Below, one piece after another: positions 25,372 through 34,193 of a DNA stretch of 64,000 bases. The notes below the pieces were generated by a model, which saw only the letters and a program-made list of their open reading frames with translations, was not told the DNA's origin and ran no database searches. The position numbers and the translations under genes were made by a program. Within the stretch, counting starts at the first letter, position 1; every line of letters begins with the position of its first letter. Origin of the DNA: Pseudescherichia sp031987975 (GTDB taxonomy: Bacteria > Pseudomonadota > Gammaproteobacteria > Enterobacterales > Enterobacteriaceae); contig NZ_DALZYX010000006.1 in assembly GCF_031987975.1 (NCBI RefSeq), forward strand, positions 307,077 to 371,076. The letters run 5' to 3'.

Positions 25372-28300
25372 CTATTTCTTCGCAGGCGGGGTGCGCGGCT
25401 GGCGCAGCACTTCGTTGATTTGCGGTTTATCCATCGGCCCGCTGATGTGGTAGCGCAGAATAGAGACCTTGCTCCACAGGGGGCCCAGTACCTTGCTGGC
25501 GGCAAACACCGCCGCGCCAACGATCGGATTAACGGCGAACGCGGCCGCAACGCCAACGGTAGCGGAGATCTCCGGCGCGACGACGGCCTCGACGTCCAAC
25601 TCACGGCGCACCAGATTTACCGATCCCTTCATGGCGATATCCGCCTCGAGACCGTCTACCAGCGTATCATCGGTATGCAGAACGCCATCTTTGATCCACG
25701 CCATGCTGCGGATAGAGTCAAAGTAGAAGCCTTCGCTAAAGGTATCGCTAAAGTCAAAGCGCAGCTTACGCAGCAGGGCGTCAAAGCTCAGCAGGCGCAG
25801 CAGTTGACCGGCACGGCCGGTGCTTACGTCGGCGATCTGGCCCTTGCCGAGGCGGGTATGCAGCACGCCGTTTAGGGAGGCGACATCCGGCTGCCACGGG
25901 GTATCGCGCCAGTGCAGGTCGTAGTCAACATCTACCGGCGCGTCACGCATCGGCGTGCTGACGCCAAAGAACTCCGTGGCCGAATCGATCTTATCTGCCC
26001 GTAGTTTACCTTTAATTGAGGTGCGCTCCGCACCGCTGCGGTTAACCCACTCGCCGTCGGCGGTCAGGCGGGCAAAACCGCTGTCTACCAGGCCATTGGC
26101 CAGCGAGAGCGTATCACCCTTAATATTGAAATCACCCTCAATACGGCCATATTTTTGTCCCCACAGCCAGCACTCGGCGCAGCGTAGCTGCAGATCGGGC
26201 CAGCCGCTGAAATCGATCCGCGTCTTGCCGGTCAGTAATGCTTTCGGTGACAGCGGTTCGCTGGTTACTGGGGTCGGGTTGTAGTAGAGATAGCGAATGG
26301 CGGCGGTCCAGGGCCTGTTATCCGCCATCGTCAGCGCCGCCGCGATCTCACGTCCCTGCACGTCAACCTTGGTGCCGCCCGCCACGGGCTGCGTCTCCAG
26401 GCTGACGTTATTCCACTGCTGGCCGCCGAGGGTGAGCGCCGGGGTGCGCAGGGTAATCGCTTCCGGGAAGGCCGTGGCGCTGCTGACGTTGCTGGCTACG
26501 CCCTGCTGGAAGAGGCCCAGCCACTGCGCGCCGTCCAGCGGCGGTAGATTCAGCTCGATGCCCCTCTGCGCCGGCAGCGGCGGAACGGTTTGGCTCTCCG
26601 AAGCCCAGATGGCTCTGTCCAGCGTCAGCTTCTGATTAAGCAGCCAGCGGCTATTAAAGTGACTATCGCTGCCTGCGGACCCCGTCAGATCGAAACTGCG
26701 CAGATTGCCTGCCACGTTTAGCTTCACCGGCAGCGGCTGGCCCGCCGGTTTATTCAGCGGCGAGGGGAGTCGACTGGCGAGGTTCTTCAGGTCGCCTTTA
26801 ATATCCACGTTATAACGCGCACCTGCGTTGTAGGGCAGCTCAATGCCGACCTTGCCATTCCACGCCACGCTGCCGCTGAGGGCGTCGTTGACCGGTTTCG
26901 GCAGCACTCCGGTGCGGGCGGGCTGCCAGTTAGCGTTCATGTCTATCGCCACTTCGTAGGCTTTTTTGCCTTCGGTGGTAGAGAAGTTGACGTTGAGCGG
27001 CTGATTAAACCAGCTGGCGGTCAGCGGCTCGCTCTGTAGGTTGCCGTTCACAAAGCTAAAGTTGCCGTTAAGCTTGTGCAGGGTACTGTTCAGCGGCTTG
27101 ATGAACAGGCTGTTATCCCGCAGCTTCACCTCGCCTTTGGCGGTGGTCATCTCGCCGTCCAACGGGATATCGAGATGTAAGCGAGCGCTCACATCGCCAC
27201 TAAGCTGAAGTTCGTCCAGGGTCGCACCAAGCGAGTCCTTCAGTGGCGTCTCGTTGAAGTACGGCCCCACTTCCTTACCCGGGCCGCTGATATCGGCATC
27301 AATCAGCAGCTTCTCTTCCCGGTAGTCCGGGATCGCCGCCGCCAGATTACGCCCTGTCACGCCGCCGAGGCTGACTTCATCGCTCTTCATAAACAGGCCG
27401 TCGTTGAGGAAGTCCAGCTCGATATCGAAACCTTTCAGCGCTGGCCAGCCGGGCTGGAAGGCGTACGTAGCATTATGCAGCGGCACCAGCACCTCAAACT
27501 GCCCTTCGTTGTGCTTATAGGGGAAGAGGTGCGGATTGCCACCGTAGACCAGCGTGGCGTTATCCACCTGGCCGCCCTGGATAGCGCCGCTCAGATAGTC
27601 CACCAGCGCTTTACCCATCAGGTTTTCCGGGAAGTAGCGCCACGCCTGGCCGGCATCGCTGGTGCTGATCCCGGCGAGGATCCCCAGCCACGGCTCGTCG
27701 TTGGTCGGCTTGAGATAGCGGAAGTCACCCCGGGCGCGCAGGCCGGTGGCCTCCACGTCAATCTGGCGGCCATCCAGCTGGAAGCCGTCACTGTTTTTCA
27801 GCCAGTTGAGGGTGGCAACGCCCTTTTTGATCTCCAGCGGGGCGCGGAAAACCGTCTTATAGGGCATGGTGGCCTGAGTGACCTCAGCAGTCAGCCGCCC
27901 GTTTTCTGCGCTGCCGCTCAGGGTTCCGGCCAGGTGCTGTACGCCCGGCAGCAGCTTCCACTGCTGCCAGGAGAGATCCTGCCAGCTGGCCTGAAATCGC
28001 GTTTTCTCCGTGGACTGGAGAGGAATATCCAGCGCCAGCTGCTCAATCTGTCCGGCAGGCTGCATAGCCCGCCAGATCTCACCCAGCGCGGGCGAAAGCT
28101 TTTCAGCAATTGGCAGCAGGCCGTCAAGCCCGCTCAGCTCAAGGTGATTGGCACGAACACGCAGCTCGTCGCTACGCGTGCTGTTTACGCCCCCCACCTG
28201 CTGCTCGGGGATCCATGCCAGGGTCAGCGCTCCCTTCGGCCAGGGTTTATCATCCAGGGTAATGCGGGTAGAGGGGATGGCAAACTGCCAGCCCCCCTCT

Positions 28301-29172
28301 GCGCGGGTGACGTGTGCCGTCAGGTTATCCACGCTCAGGCGATGCGGTTTTGCATCACCCTGCCAGCTGGCACCGCCCTTTTTCAACCATACGTCACCGC
28401 TGGCGAACTCGCCTTTGTTAAGGGTAACCCACCCCTCAAGGCTGAAGCGGGCGCTATCCAGGGCGATATTATCCTGCATCCATTTCCCCAGCCACGGCTT
28501 AACGTCAACATCATCCGCCTGGAGCCACAGGCGTCCGTTATTAAGCAGACCATTATCGTCCCGCAGATCCATTCGCACCTGCATCACGCCGTGCTGGCCG
28601 GTGAGGCTGGAGAGGCTCACCTGTCCTTCGGCCCGGTGGCGTGCGCTGTCGTTCAGCCAGGTAAGCTGGGGGATCGCCAGTTCGGCCCGCTGGCCAGAGG
28701 GGGTTAAGAAACTGATATCACTGTCGCGCAGATCGAAGTGGTCGAACTGGCGCAGGAAGAGATCGCTGAGGCGATTGCTTTCGAAGCCCTGTTCGTTGTC
28801 GCCCTGTTGCAGTGGAGTATTGGTGTAGATACGCAGCCGGTAGAAGGTGAGATCGCGAAACTGCCAGCGCAGGTGCAGCAGGCTTTGCCAGACGTCCAGC
28901 GCCAGGGTAACGCGCTTAACCGAGAACTCGCCGCCGTCGCTGAGTCCTGCGCTGATATCGCGCACCTCAACCTGCGGACCAAAGTTCTGCCAGCTGGCCT
29001 CAATATAGCTGGCGTTGACCGGCATGCCCGTCGCAGATTCAATCTTTGCCAGCAGCGCCGGACGCCAGCTATTAAGATGCGGCAGCACAAGACGCAGCCC
29101 GCTCACCAGCAGCGCGACGATGACAATCAACGTCGCGACAGTCAGCAGCAGTATCCCAGGCAGTCGCCTCAC
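25372..29172 (-). CDS. yhdP: AsmA-like phospholipid transport protein YhdP
   Basis: 1266 residues from a GTG start at 29170-29172. An in-frame ATG seven codons upstream (29193) exists, but AAGGAG lies 6 bases before the GTG and would fall inside the longer version, and the GTG start gives the E. coli length. One N-terminal TM helix ('PGILLLTVATLIVIVALLVS'), then a very long, repetitive beta-rich periplasmic part ending in the conserved 'ATVGVAAAFAVNPIVGAAVF'. In E. coli YhdP, TamB and YdbH together carry phospholipid to the outer membrane. Confidence 0.95.
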   Translation of the reverse strand: MRRLPGILLLTVATLIVIVALLVSGLRLVLPHLNSWRPALLAKIESATGMPVNASYIEASWQNFGPQVEVRDISAGLSDGGEFSVKRVTLALDVWQSLLHLRWQFRDLTFYRLRIYTNTPLQQGDNEQGFESNRLSDLFLRQFDHFDLRDSDISFLTPSGQRAELAIPQLTWLNDSARHRAEGQVSLSSLTGQHGVMQVRMDLRDDNGLLNNGRLWLQADDVDVKPWLGKWMQDNIALDSARFSLEGWVTLNKGEFASGDVWLKKGGASWQGDAKPHRLSVDNLTAHVTRAEGGWQFAIPSTRITLDDKPWPKGALTLAWIPEQQVGGVNSTRSDELRVRANHLELSGLDGLLPIAEKLSPALGEIWRAMQPAGQIEQLALDIPLQSTEKTRFQASWQDLSWQQWKLLPGVQHLAGTLSGSAENGRLTAEVTQATMPYKTVFRAPLEIKKGVATLNWLKNSDGFQLDGRQIDVEATGLRARGDFRYLKPTNDEPWLGILAGISTSDAGQAWRYFPENLMGKALVDYLSGAIQGGQVDNATLVYGGNPHLFPYKHNEGQFEVLVPLHNATYAFQPGWPALKGFDIELDFLNDGLFMKSDEVSLGGVTGRNLAAAIPDYREEKLLIDADISGPGKEVGPYFNETPLKDSLGATLDELQLSGDVSARLHLDIPLDGEMTTAKGEVKLRDNSLFIKPLNSTLHKLNGNFSFVNGNLQSEPLTASWFNQPLNVNFSTTEGKKAYEVAIDMNANWQPARTGVLPKPVNDALSGSVAWNGKVGIELPYNAGARYNVDIKGDLKNLASRLPSPLNKPAGQPLPVKLNVAGNLRSFDLTGSAGSDSHFNSRWLLNQKLTLDRAIWASESQTVPPLPAQRGIELNLPPLDGAQWLGLFQQGVASNVSSATAFPEAITLRTPALTLGGQQWNNVSLETQPVAGGTKVDVQGREIAAALTMADNRPWTAAIRYLYYNPTPVTSEPLSPKALLTGKTRIDFSGWPDLQLRCAECWLWGQKYGRIEGDFNIKGDTLSLANGLVDSGFARLTADGEWVNRSGAERTSIKGKLRADKIDSATEFFGVSTPMRDAPVDVDYDLHWRDTPWQPDVASLNGVLHTRLGKGQIADVSTGRAGQLLRLLSFDALLRKLRFDFSDTFSEGFYFDSIRSMAWIKDGVLHTDDTLVDGLEADIAMKGSVNLVRRELDVEAVVAPEISATVGVAAAFAVNPIVGAAVFAASKVLGPLWSKVSILRYHISGPMDKPQINEVLRQPRTPPAKK

Positions 29173-29230
29173 GCATCTCTCCTTGTCAGCCAAAAAACAG
29201 GCCTTGATCGTGTCGCAGCATGCTGCGTAA

Positions 29231-30700
29231 TTACATCATCACCACGTCGAACTGCTCCTGGTTATAGAGCGGCTCAATTTGTACCTTTACCTGTTTGCCA
29301 ACAAAGATCTCCACTTCTGCCAGCGCATGGGATTCGTCGCTTTTGAGCGCTTCGGCCACCGCAGGAGAAGCATAGACTAAGAATCGATCGGAATCGTAGG
29401 CGTGGTGCACACGGACGATTTCACGCATGATCTCATAGCAGACGGTCTCTACCGTTTTGACCGTCCCGCGTCCGTGGCAGGTCGGGCACTCATTGCAGAG
29501 AACGTGCTCAACGCTCTCCCGAGTGCGCTTGCGGGTCATCTCCACCAGGCCAAGCTGCGAGAAACCGTTAATACTGGTTTTAACCCGATCCTTGCTCAGC
29601 GCCTGCTCCAGAGAGTGCAGCACGCGACGGCGGTGATCCTCATTACTCATGTCGATAAAGTCGATAATGATAATGCCGCCAAGGTTGCGCAGGCGCAGCT
29701 GACGGGCGATCGCCTGGGTCGCTTCAATATTGGTGTTGAAGATGGTGTCGTCGAGGTTGCGATGGCCCACGAACGCGCCGGTATTGATATCGACGGTGGT
29801 CATCGCCTCGGTCTGATCGATAATCAGATAGCCGCCGGATTTCAGCTCTACCTTACGCTCCAGCGCGCGCTGGATCTCGTTCTCAACGTCAAAGAGATCG
29901 AAGATCGGCTGGCGTCCGCTGTAGTGCTCCAGCTTGCTGGTCATCTCCGGAATGTACTCGGCGGTAAACTCCAGCAGCGCTTCAAAGGTCAGGCGCGAGT
30001 CGACGCGGATGCGGTCAAGCTGGGCGTCAGCGAAGTCACGCAATACCCGCTGGGCCAGGGCCAGCTCGCCGTACATCTGGTAGCGAGTCTGGGGACGTTT
30101 TTTACGCTCCATTACCTTGGTCCAGACGCGCTTCAGGTAGGCTGCGTCCGAGGCAAGATCCTCATCGCAGACGCCTTCCGCCGCCGTACGAATAATAAAC
30201 CCGCCCTGCTCGTCGCAGTACTCCGCAACGATCTTCTTCAGCCGTTCGCGCTCGCTTTCGCTCTCAATGCGCTGGGAGACGCCCACGTGGGATGCCCCCG
30301 GCATAAAGACCAGGTAGCGCGAGGGCAGCGTAATATCGGTGGTCAGGCGTGCGCCCTTGGTACCCAGCGGATCCTTGACGACCTGCACCATCAGATCCTG
30401 CCCCTGACGCACCAGCTCGGAGATGTCGCGGACGGTGAAGTTCTTCTGCTCCTCGCCCGCCACGCACTCGGTATGGGGCATGATATCGGAGGCGTGGAGA
30501 AAGGCAGCCTTATCGAGACCAATATCTACAAAAGCCGCCTGCATGCCCGGCAGGACCCGGCTCACGCGCCCTTTGTAGATATTGCCGACGATGCCGCGTC
30601 GCGCTTCGCGCTCAATGTGGATCTCCTGCAGGATGCCGCCATCAATATAGGCAACGCGCGTCTCCGATGGCGTTACGTTTACCAGCAATTCAGCCGTCAT
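29231..30700 (-). CDS. rng: Ribonuclease G
   Basis: 489 residues starting MTAELLVNVTPSETR (a further Met six codons upstream is not the family start). S1 RNA-binding domain at the N-terminus, catalytic Asp residues in 'TVDINTG' and 'IIIDFIDM', and the zinc-link Cys pair in 'CNECPTCHGRG'. It matures the 5' end of 16S rRNA and decays some mRNAs. It overlaps the 3' end of yhdE by 11 bp. Confidence 0.97.
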   Translation of the reverse strand: MTAELLVNVTPSETRVAYIDGGILQEIHIEREARRGIVGNIYKGRVSRVLPGMQAAFVDIGLDKAAFLHASDIMPHTECVAGEEQKNFTVRDISELVRQGQDLMVQVVKDPLGTKGARLTTDITLPSRYLVFMPGASHVGVSQRIESESERERLKKIVAEYCDEQGGFIIRTAAEGVCDEDLASDAAYLKRVWTKVMERKKRPQTRYQMYGELALAQRVLRDFADAQLDRIRVDSRLTFEALLEFTAEYIPEMTSKLEHYSGRQPIFDLFDVENEIQRALERKVELKSGGYLIIDQTEAMTTVDINTGAFVGHRNLDDTIFNTNIEATQAIARQLRLRNLGGIIIIDFIDMSNEDHRRRVLHSLEQALSKDRVKTSINGFSQLGLVEMTRKRTRESVEHVLCNECPTCHGRGTVKTVETVCYEIMREIVRVHHAYDSDRFLVYASPAVAEALKSDESHALAEVEIFVGKQVKVQIEPLYNQEQFDVVMM

Positions 30701-31283
30701 GTTTATCCCTACCCTCACGCAGTGCGTTAAAATCGCTTATCAGTTCGCCGGTCTCCACCAGCGGCAGGCCGACAACAGCATAGTAGCTGCCGTTGATGCG
30801 GCGGACAAAGCAGCCGCCCAATCCCTGGATACCATACGCACCGGCTTTATCCATCGGTTCACCGCTAGCGATATAGGCGGCTATTTCACTCTCGGCAAGC
30901 ACCTTAAAAGTGACATCGGTAACGACGAGGCGCTCCAGTACCCGCTGGCTATCGGCCAGCGCGACGGCGGTCATGACCTGGTGGGTGTGCCCTGAAAGCT
31001 GGCGCAGCATGGCAGCAGCATGGTGGGTATCGCGGGGTTTTTCAAGCACTTCACCGTTTACGATGACAATCGTATCTGCCCCCAGCACCGGCAGATCCTG
31101 CGCGGCCAGCGCAACGCCGGCCTGGGCTTTCTCCCGTGCCAGGCGCACCACATACTGCTGGGCGCTCTCCTGGGCATGGCGCTGCTCCTCCACACCTGGA
31201 ACAATGCGCTCAAAGGAGACGCCGAGCTGGGTCAGCAGCTCCTGGCGACGTGGCGAACCGGAAGCGAGATAGAGATCGATCAT
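30690..31283 (-). CDS. yhdE: dTTP/UTP pyrophosphatase YhdE (Maf family)
   Basis: 197 residues, same as E. coli. Maf signature 'ASGSPRRQELL' at residues 7-17, metal/active-site 'VLGADTIV', and 'DKAGAYGIQG'. It hydrolyses dTTP, UTP and modified pyrimidine nucleotides as house-cleaning. In the mreBCD-yhdE-rng run: 9 bp after mreD, overlapping rng. Confidence 0.95.
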   Translation of the reverse strand: MIDLYLASGSPRRQELLTQLGVSFERIVPGVEEQRHAQESAQQYVVRLAREKAQAGVALAAQDLPVLGADTIVIVNGEVLEKPRDTHHAAAMLRQLSGHTHQVMTAVALADSQRVLERLVVTDVTFKVLAESEIAAYIASGEPMDKAGAYGIQGLGGCFVRRINGSYYAVVGLPLVETGELISDFNALREGRDKHDG

Positions 31284-31292
31284 ATGTACCTT

Positions 31293-31781
31293 TTATTGCA
31301 CCGCAAACTGCTGGCGGATTTTACGCATCAGCAGGAAAAGCCAGGGCCAGAGCACGCCGTCTACTACACTGCTCCAGAATACTTCCGGGCGGAAAGAGAC
31401 GTTGATAACTAAAAACTCGGCCCAGAAAACAATAATCTCCGCCGCCAGCGACAGCAGCATGACCACCAGCGCCTGCTGCCAGAGCGCCAGGTTACGGAAA
31501 AGCTGGTATTTCAGGGCCACAAGGTAAGCAATGATGCTCAACGCCAGGGCGCGGACGCCAAGCGTTGAGCCGCTGATGAGATCCAGTATGGCACCCATCA
31601 TTAAACCTGTACCGACATTTACGCGGTGCGGCAGGGCGAGGATCCAGTAAAGCAGAATAAGCAGCACCCAGTTTGGCCGGAAAACGAGGATGTTATCCGG
31701 CCAGGGCATGATTTGCAGCAACAGCGCAATAAGGAACGAGAGCCAGATGACCCAGCGTCCCTGGCTACGATAGCTCGCCAC
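31293..31781 (-). CDS. mreD: Rod-shape protein MreD
   Basis: 162 residues, about five hydrophobic helices, beginning MASYRSQGRWVIWLSFLIAL. Inner-membrane part of the elongasome with MreB, MreC and RodA/PBP2. Its start overlaps the last base of the mreC stop (31781), showing translational coupling. Confidence 0.97.
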   Translation of the reverse strand: MASYRSQGRWVIWLSFLIALLLQIMPWPDNILVFRPNWVLLILLYWILALPHRVNVGTGLMMGAILDLISGSTLGVRALALSIIAYLVALKYQLFRNLALWQQALVVMLLSLAAEIIVFWAEFLVINVSFRPEVFWSSVVDGVLWPWLFLLMRKIRQQFAVQ

Positions 31782-32776
31782 TATTGCCCCCCGGATACAG
31801 GCTGCGCCGGCGTATCCAGACCGGTGCCAGGTTCAGGGACGGGCGCAGGCGGTCCCATTGAGTTCGGTGCAGGCAGCACCTGAGGCATCATCTGCATCAG
31901 CCGCTCGTTGGCCACGCGGTGTACCTCTTCCGGGGTCATCGGATTTGCACCGTTGCGATCGGCTCCCCACAGCAGCAGCAGATAGCGCAGACGCTGGAGA
32001 CCCGCCGTTGGACGCGCCTGAATAACCGTATAGGCGCGCTGGGTGTCGAGCTTCACGGATGAGACAACGCCCACCGGATACCCTTCCGGGAAACGCCCGC
32101 CGAGGCCAGAGGTCACCAGCACGTCACCGACGCGAATATCGGTATTAGCAGGCAGATGTTCAAGCTGAAGATCGTCAGTACAGCCGTTACCGGCCGCAAT
32201 TACGCGGATATCGTTACGCAGCACCTGAATCGGCAGCGCATGGGTCGCGTCGCAGATCAGCAGCACGCGGCTGGTGAGCTTGGCAACCGCCACCACCTGG
32301 CCAACAACGCCTTTATCGCTGATCACCGGCTGGCCTTCATAGACGCCGTTCACGCTGCCCTTGTCGATCACCACCTGGTCGCTGTAGGGATCGTTCACCG
32401 TTGAGATGACCTGGGTAACCATTTTTTGCTCATCCTGACGCAGGGGTGAGCCCAGCAGCTCGCGCAGGCGCGCGTTCTCCTGTTTGTACTGTCCCAGCAT
32501 CAGCAGCTCGCTGTTTTTCAGCAGCAGCTCCTGGCGCAGCGCCCGGTTTTCCAGCTCGAGCTGATCGCGCGAGGCTAAAGTTTGCGACACGCTGTCGAGC
32601 AGTTCTCGGGGACCATTTGAGACAAAGTAGAAAGGACTGACGGCGGTATCCATGTACGTTCTGATCTGGCTGAACGTACCGAGGCGGCTGTCGGCGATAA
32701 TGACACCAAGCGCAACCAGCACCGCCAGGATCAGGCGAATCTGTAGCGACGGGCCACGGCTAAAAATGGGCTTCAT
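31781..32776 (-). CDS. mreC: Rod-shape protein MreC
   Basis: 331 residues: short cytoplasmic tail, one TM helix ('IRLILAVLVALGVIIADS'), a coiled-coil around 'ASRDQLELENRALRQELL', and the beta-domain with 'DKGSVNGVYEGQPVISDKGV'. It is shorter than the ~367-residue E. coli protein; the C-terminal Pro-rich tail (about the last 35 residues) is where such proteins vary. Links cytoplasmic MreB to the periplasmic cell-wall machinery. Confidence 0.96.
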   Translation of the reverse strand: MKPIFSRGPSLQIRLILAVLVALGVIIADSRLGTFSQIRTYMDTAVSPFYFVSNGPRELLDSVSQTLASRDQLELENRALRQELLLKNSELLMLGQYKQENARLRELLGSPLRQDEQKMVTQVISTVNDPYSDQVVIDKGSVNGVYEGQPVISDKGVVGQVVAVAKLTSRVLLICDATHALPIQVLRNDIRVIAAGNGCTDDLQLEHLPANTDIRVGDVLVTSGLGGRFPEGYPVGVVSSVKLDTQRAYTVIQARPTAGLQRLRYLLLLWGADRNGANPMTPEEVHRVANERLMQMMPQVLPAPNSMGPPAPVPEPGTGLDTPAQPVSGGQ

Positions 32777-32796
32777 AGGCTATGCGTCTTCTCAGG

Positions 32797-32830
32797 CCGG
32801 ATAGATCCGGGGCAACGGCTGCGTTACCCC
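32797..32830 (-). promoter_or_regulatory. Paired hairpins between mreB and mreC
   Basis: Two adjoining stem-loops: CCGGAT-AG-ATCCGG (32797-32810) and GGGGCAACG / CGTTACCCC (32809-32830, one mismatch or wobble) in the 68-bp mreB-mreC gap. No T-run. Probably lowers or processes transcript past mreB, which is needed in large excess (inference). Confidence 0.5.
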
Positions 32831-32844
32831 CGATCCGATGCGGA

Positions 32845-33888
32845 CTACTCTTCGCTGAACAAGTCGCCGCCGTGCATGTCGATCATTTCCAACGCCTTGC
32901 CGCCGCCACGGGCTACGCAGGTCAGTGGATCTTCTGCAACTACGACAGGAATGCCTGTCTCTTCCATCAGCAGACGGTCAAGGTTACGCAGCAGTGCGCC
33001 ACCGCCGGTCAGGACCATACCGCGCTCGGAGATATCGGACGCCAGCTCCGGCGGGCACTGTTCCAGGGCCACCATCACCGCACTCACGATGCCGGTCAGC
33101 GGCTCCTGCAGTGCTTCGAGGATTTCATTGGAGTTCAGGGTAAAGCCACGCGGCACGCCCTCGGCCAGGTTACGGCCACGGACTTCGATCTCGCGCACTT
33201 CATCGCCCGGATAGGCAGAGCCGATTTCGTGCTTGATACGCTCAGCGGTGGCTTCACCGATCAGGGAGCCGTAGTTACGACGCACATAATTAATGATGGC
33301 TTCGTCGAAACGATCGCCACCGATGCGCACGGAGGAGGAGTAGACCACGCCGTTCAGGGAGATCACCGCCACTTCTGTCGTACCGCCACCGATATCCACC
33401 ACCATGGAGCCGGTCGCTTCTGATACCGGCAGGCCAGCACCGATTGCGGCCGCCATCGGCTCTTCAATCAGGAAGACTTCGCGGGCGCCTGCGCCCTGGG
33501 CGGATTCACGGATGGCGCGGCGTTCAACCTGGGTTGCACCCACCGGCACGCAGACCAGTACGCGCGGGCTTGGACGCATGAAGCTGTTGCTGTGCACCTG
33601 CTTGATGAAGTGCTGCAGCATCTTTTCCGTGACGAAGAAGTCAGCGATCACGCCGTCTTTCATCGGGCGGATAGCCGCGATATTGCCAGGGGTACGGCCC
33701 AGCATCTGCTTAGCTTCATGGCCTACAGCAGCGACGCTTTTCGGAGAACCGGCACGATCCTGACGAATAGCCACCACGGAAGGCTCATTCAATACGATGC
33801 CTTGTCCTTTTACATAAATCAGGGTATTCGCAGTACCCAGGTCAATGGACAAGTCATTGGAAAACATGCCACGAAATTTTTTCAACAT
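32845..33888 (-). CDS. mreB: Actin-like rod-shape protein MreB
   Basis: 347 residues from MLKKFRGMFSNDLSIDLGTA, essentially the E. coli protein. Actin-fold nucleotide motifs are visible: phosphate-1 'DLGTANTLIYV', phosphate-2 'VVDIGGGTTEVAVISL' and adenosine 'LTGGGALLRNLDRL'. Forms membrane filaments that guide lateral wall synthesis. The frame runs on 25 codons upstream, but this Met is the family start. Confidence 0.98.
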   Translation of the reverse strand: MLKKFRGMFSNDLSIDLGTANTLIYVKGQGIVLNEPSVVAIRQDRAGSPKSVAAVGHEAKQMLGRTPGNIAAIRPMKDGVIADFFVTEKMLQHFIKQVHSNSFMRPSPRVLVCVPVGATQVERRAIRESAQGAGAREVFLIEEPMAAAIGAGLPVSEATGSMVVDIGGGTTEVAVISLNGVVYSSSVRIGGDRFDEAIINYVRRNYGSLIGEATAERIKHEIGSAYPGDEVREIEVRGRNLAEGVPRGFTLNSNEILEALQEPLTGIVSAVMVALEQCPPELASDISERGMVLTGGGALLRNLDRLLMEETGIPVVVAEDPLTCVARGGGKALEMIDMHGGDLFSEE

Positions 33889-34193
33889 ACTAAGGGATAA
33901 TCCTGAAAGCTGGGGCGGAAAACAAAATCCGCTTACTTTACCAACCACACGCAGCAGCGACAAGGCGCAAAAATCATCTGCTACGGTGAAAATTAGTGCA
34001 GTTCGTTTCCTCTGTTACAAATTGGCCTGACTCCTTCAGGACTCCACGGTATAGCAGCGCTCCTCGCCTCATCATTTTGTAACGCATCTAAGGACGTTCA
34101 CTGTCTTAAGCTGTTCGGGCTGGCAGGCAGACATGCACACCCCCAGGCGATACAGCGCGCGTTATTCTACGTGAAAACACATTAAACGGCAGG
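33889..34193 (-). promoter_or_regulatory. mreB promoter region
   Basis: 305 bp of non-coding DNA between csrD and mreB, both minus strand. E. coli has several mreB promoters here. A TAGAAT hexamer in CACGTAGAATAACG (minus strand, near 34160-34173) is one candidate -10. No ORF or RNA gene seen. Confidence 0.5.

Noticed and set aside
27475..28707. 410-codon plus-strand ORF inside yhdP
   Set aside because: Antisense shadow of yhdP; no recognisable domain or RBS.
29402..30730. 442-codon plus-strand ORF inside rng
   Set aside because: Antisense shadow of RNase G, whose motifs are all intact.
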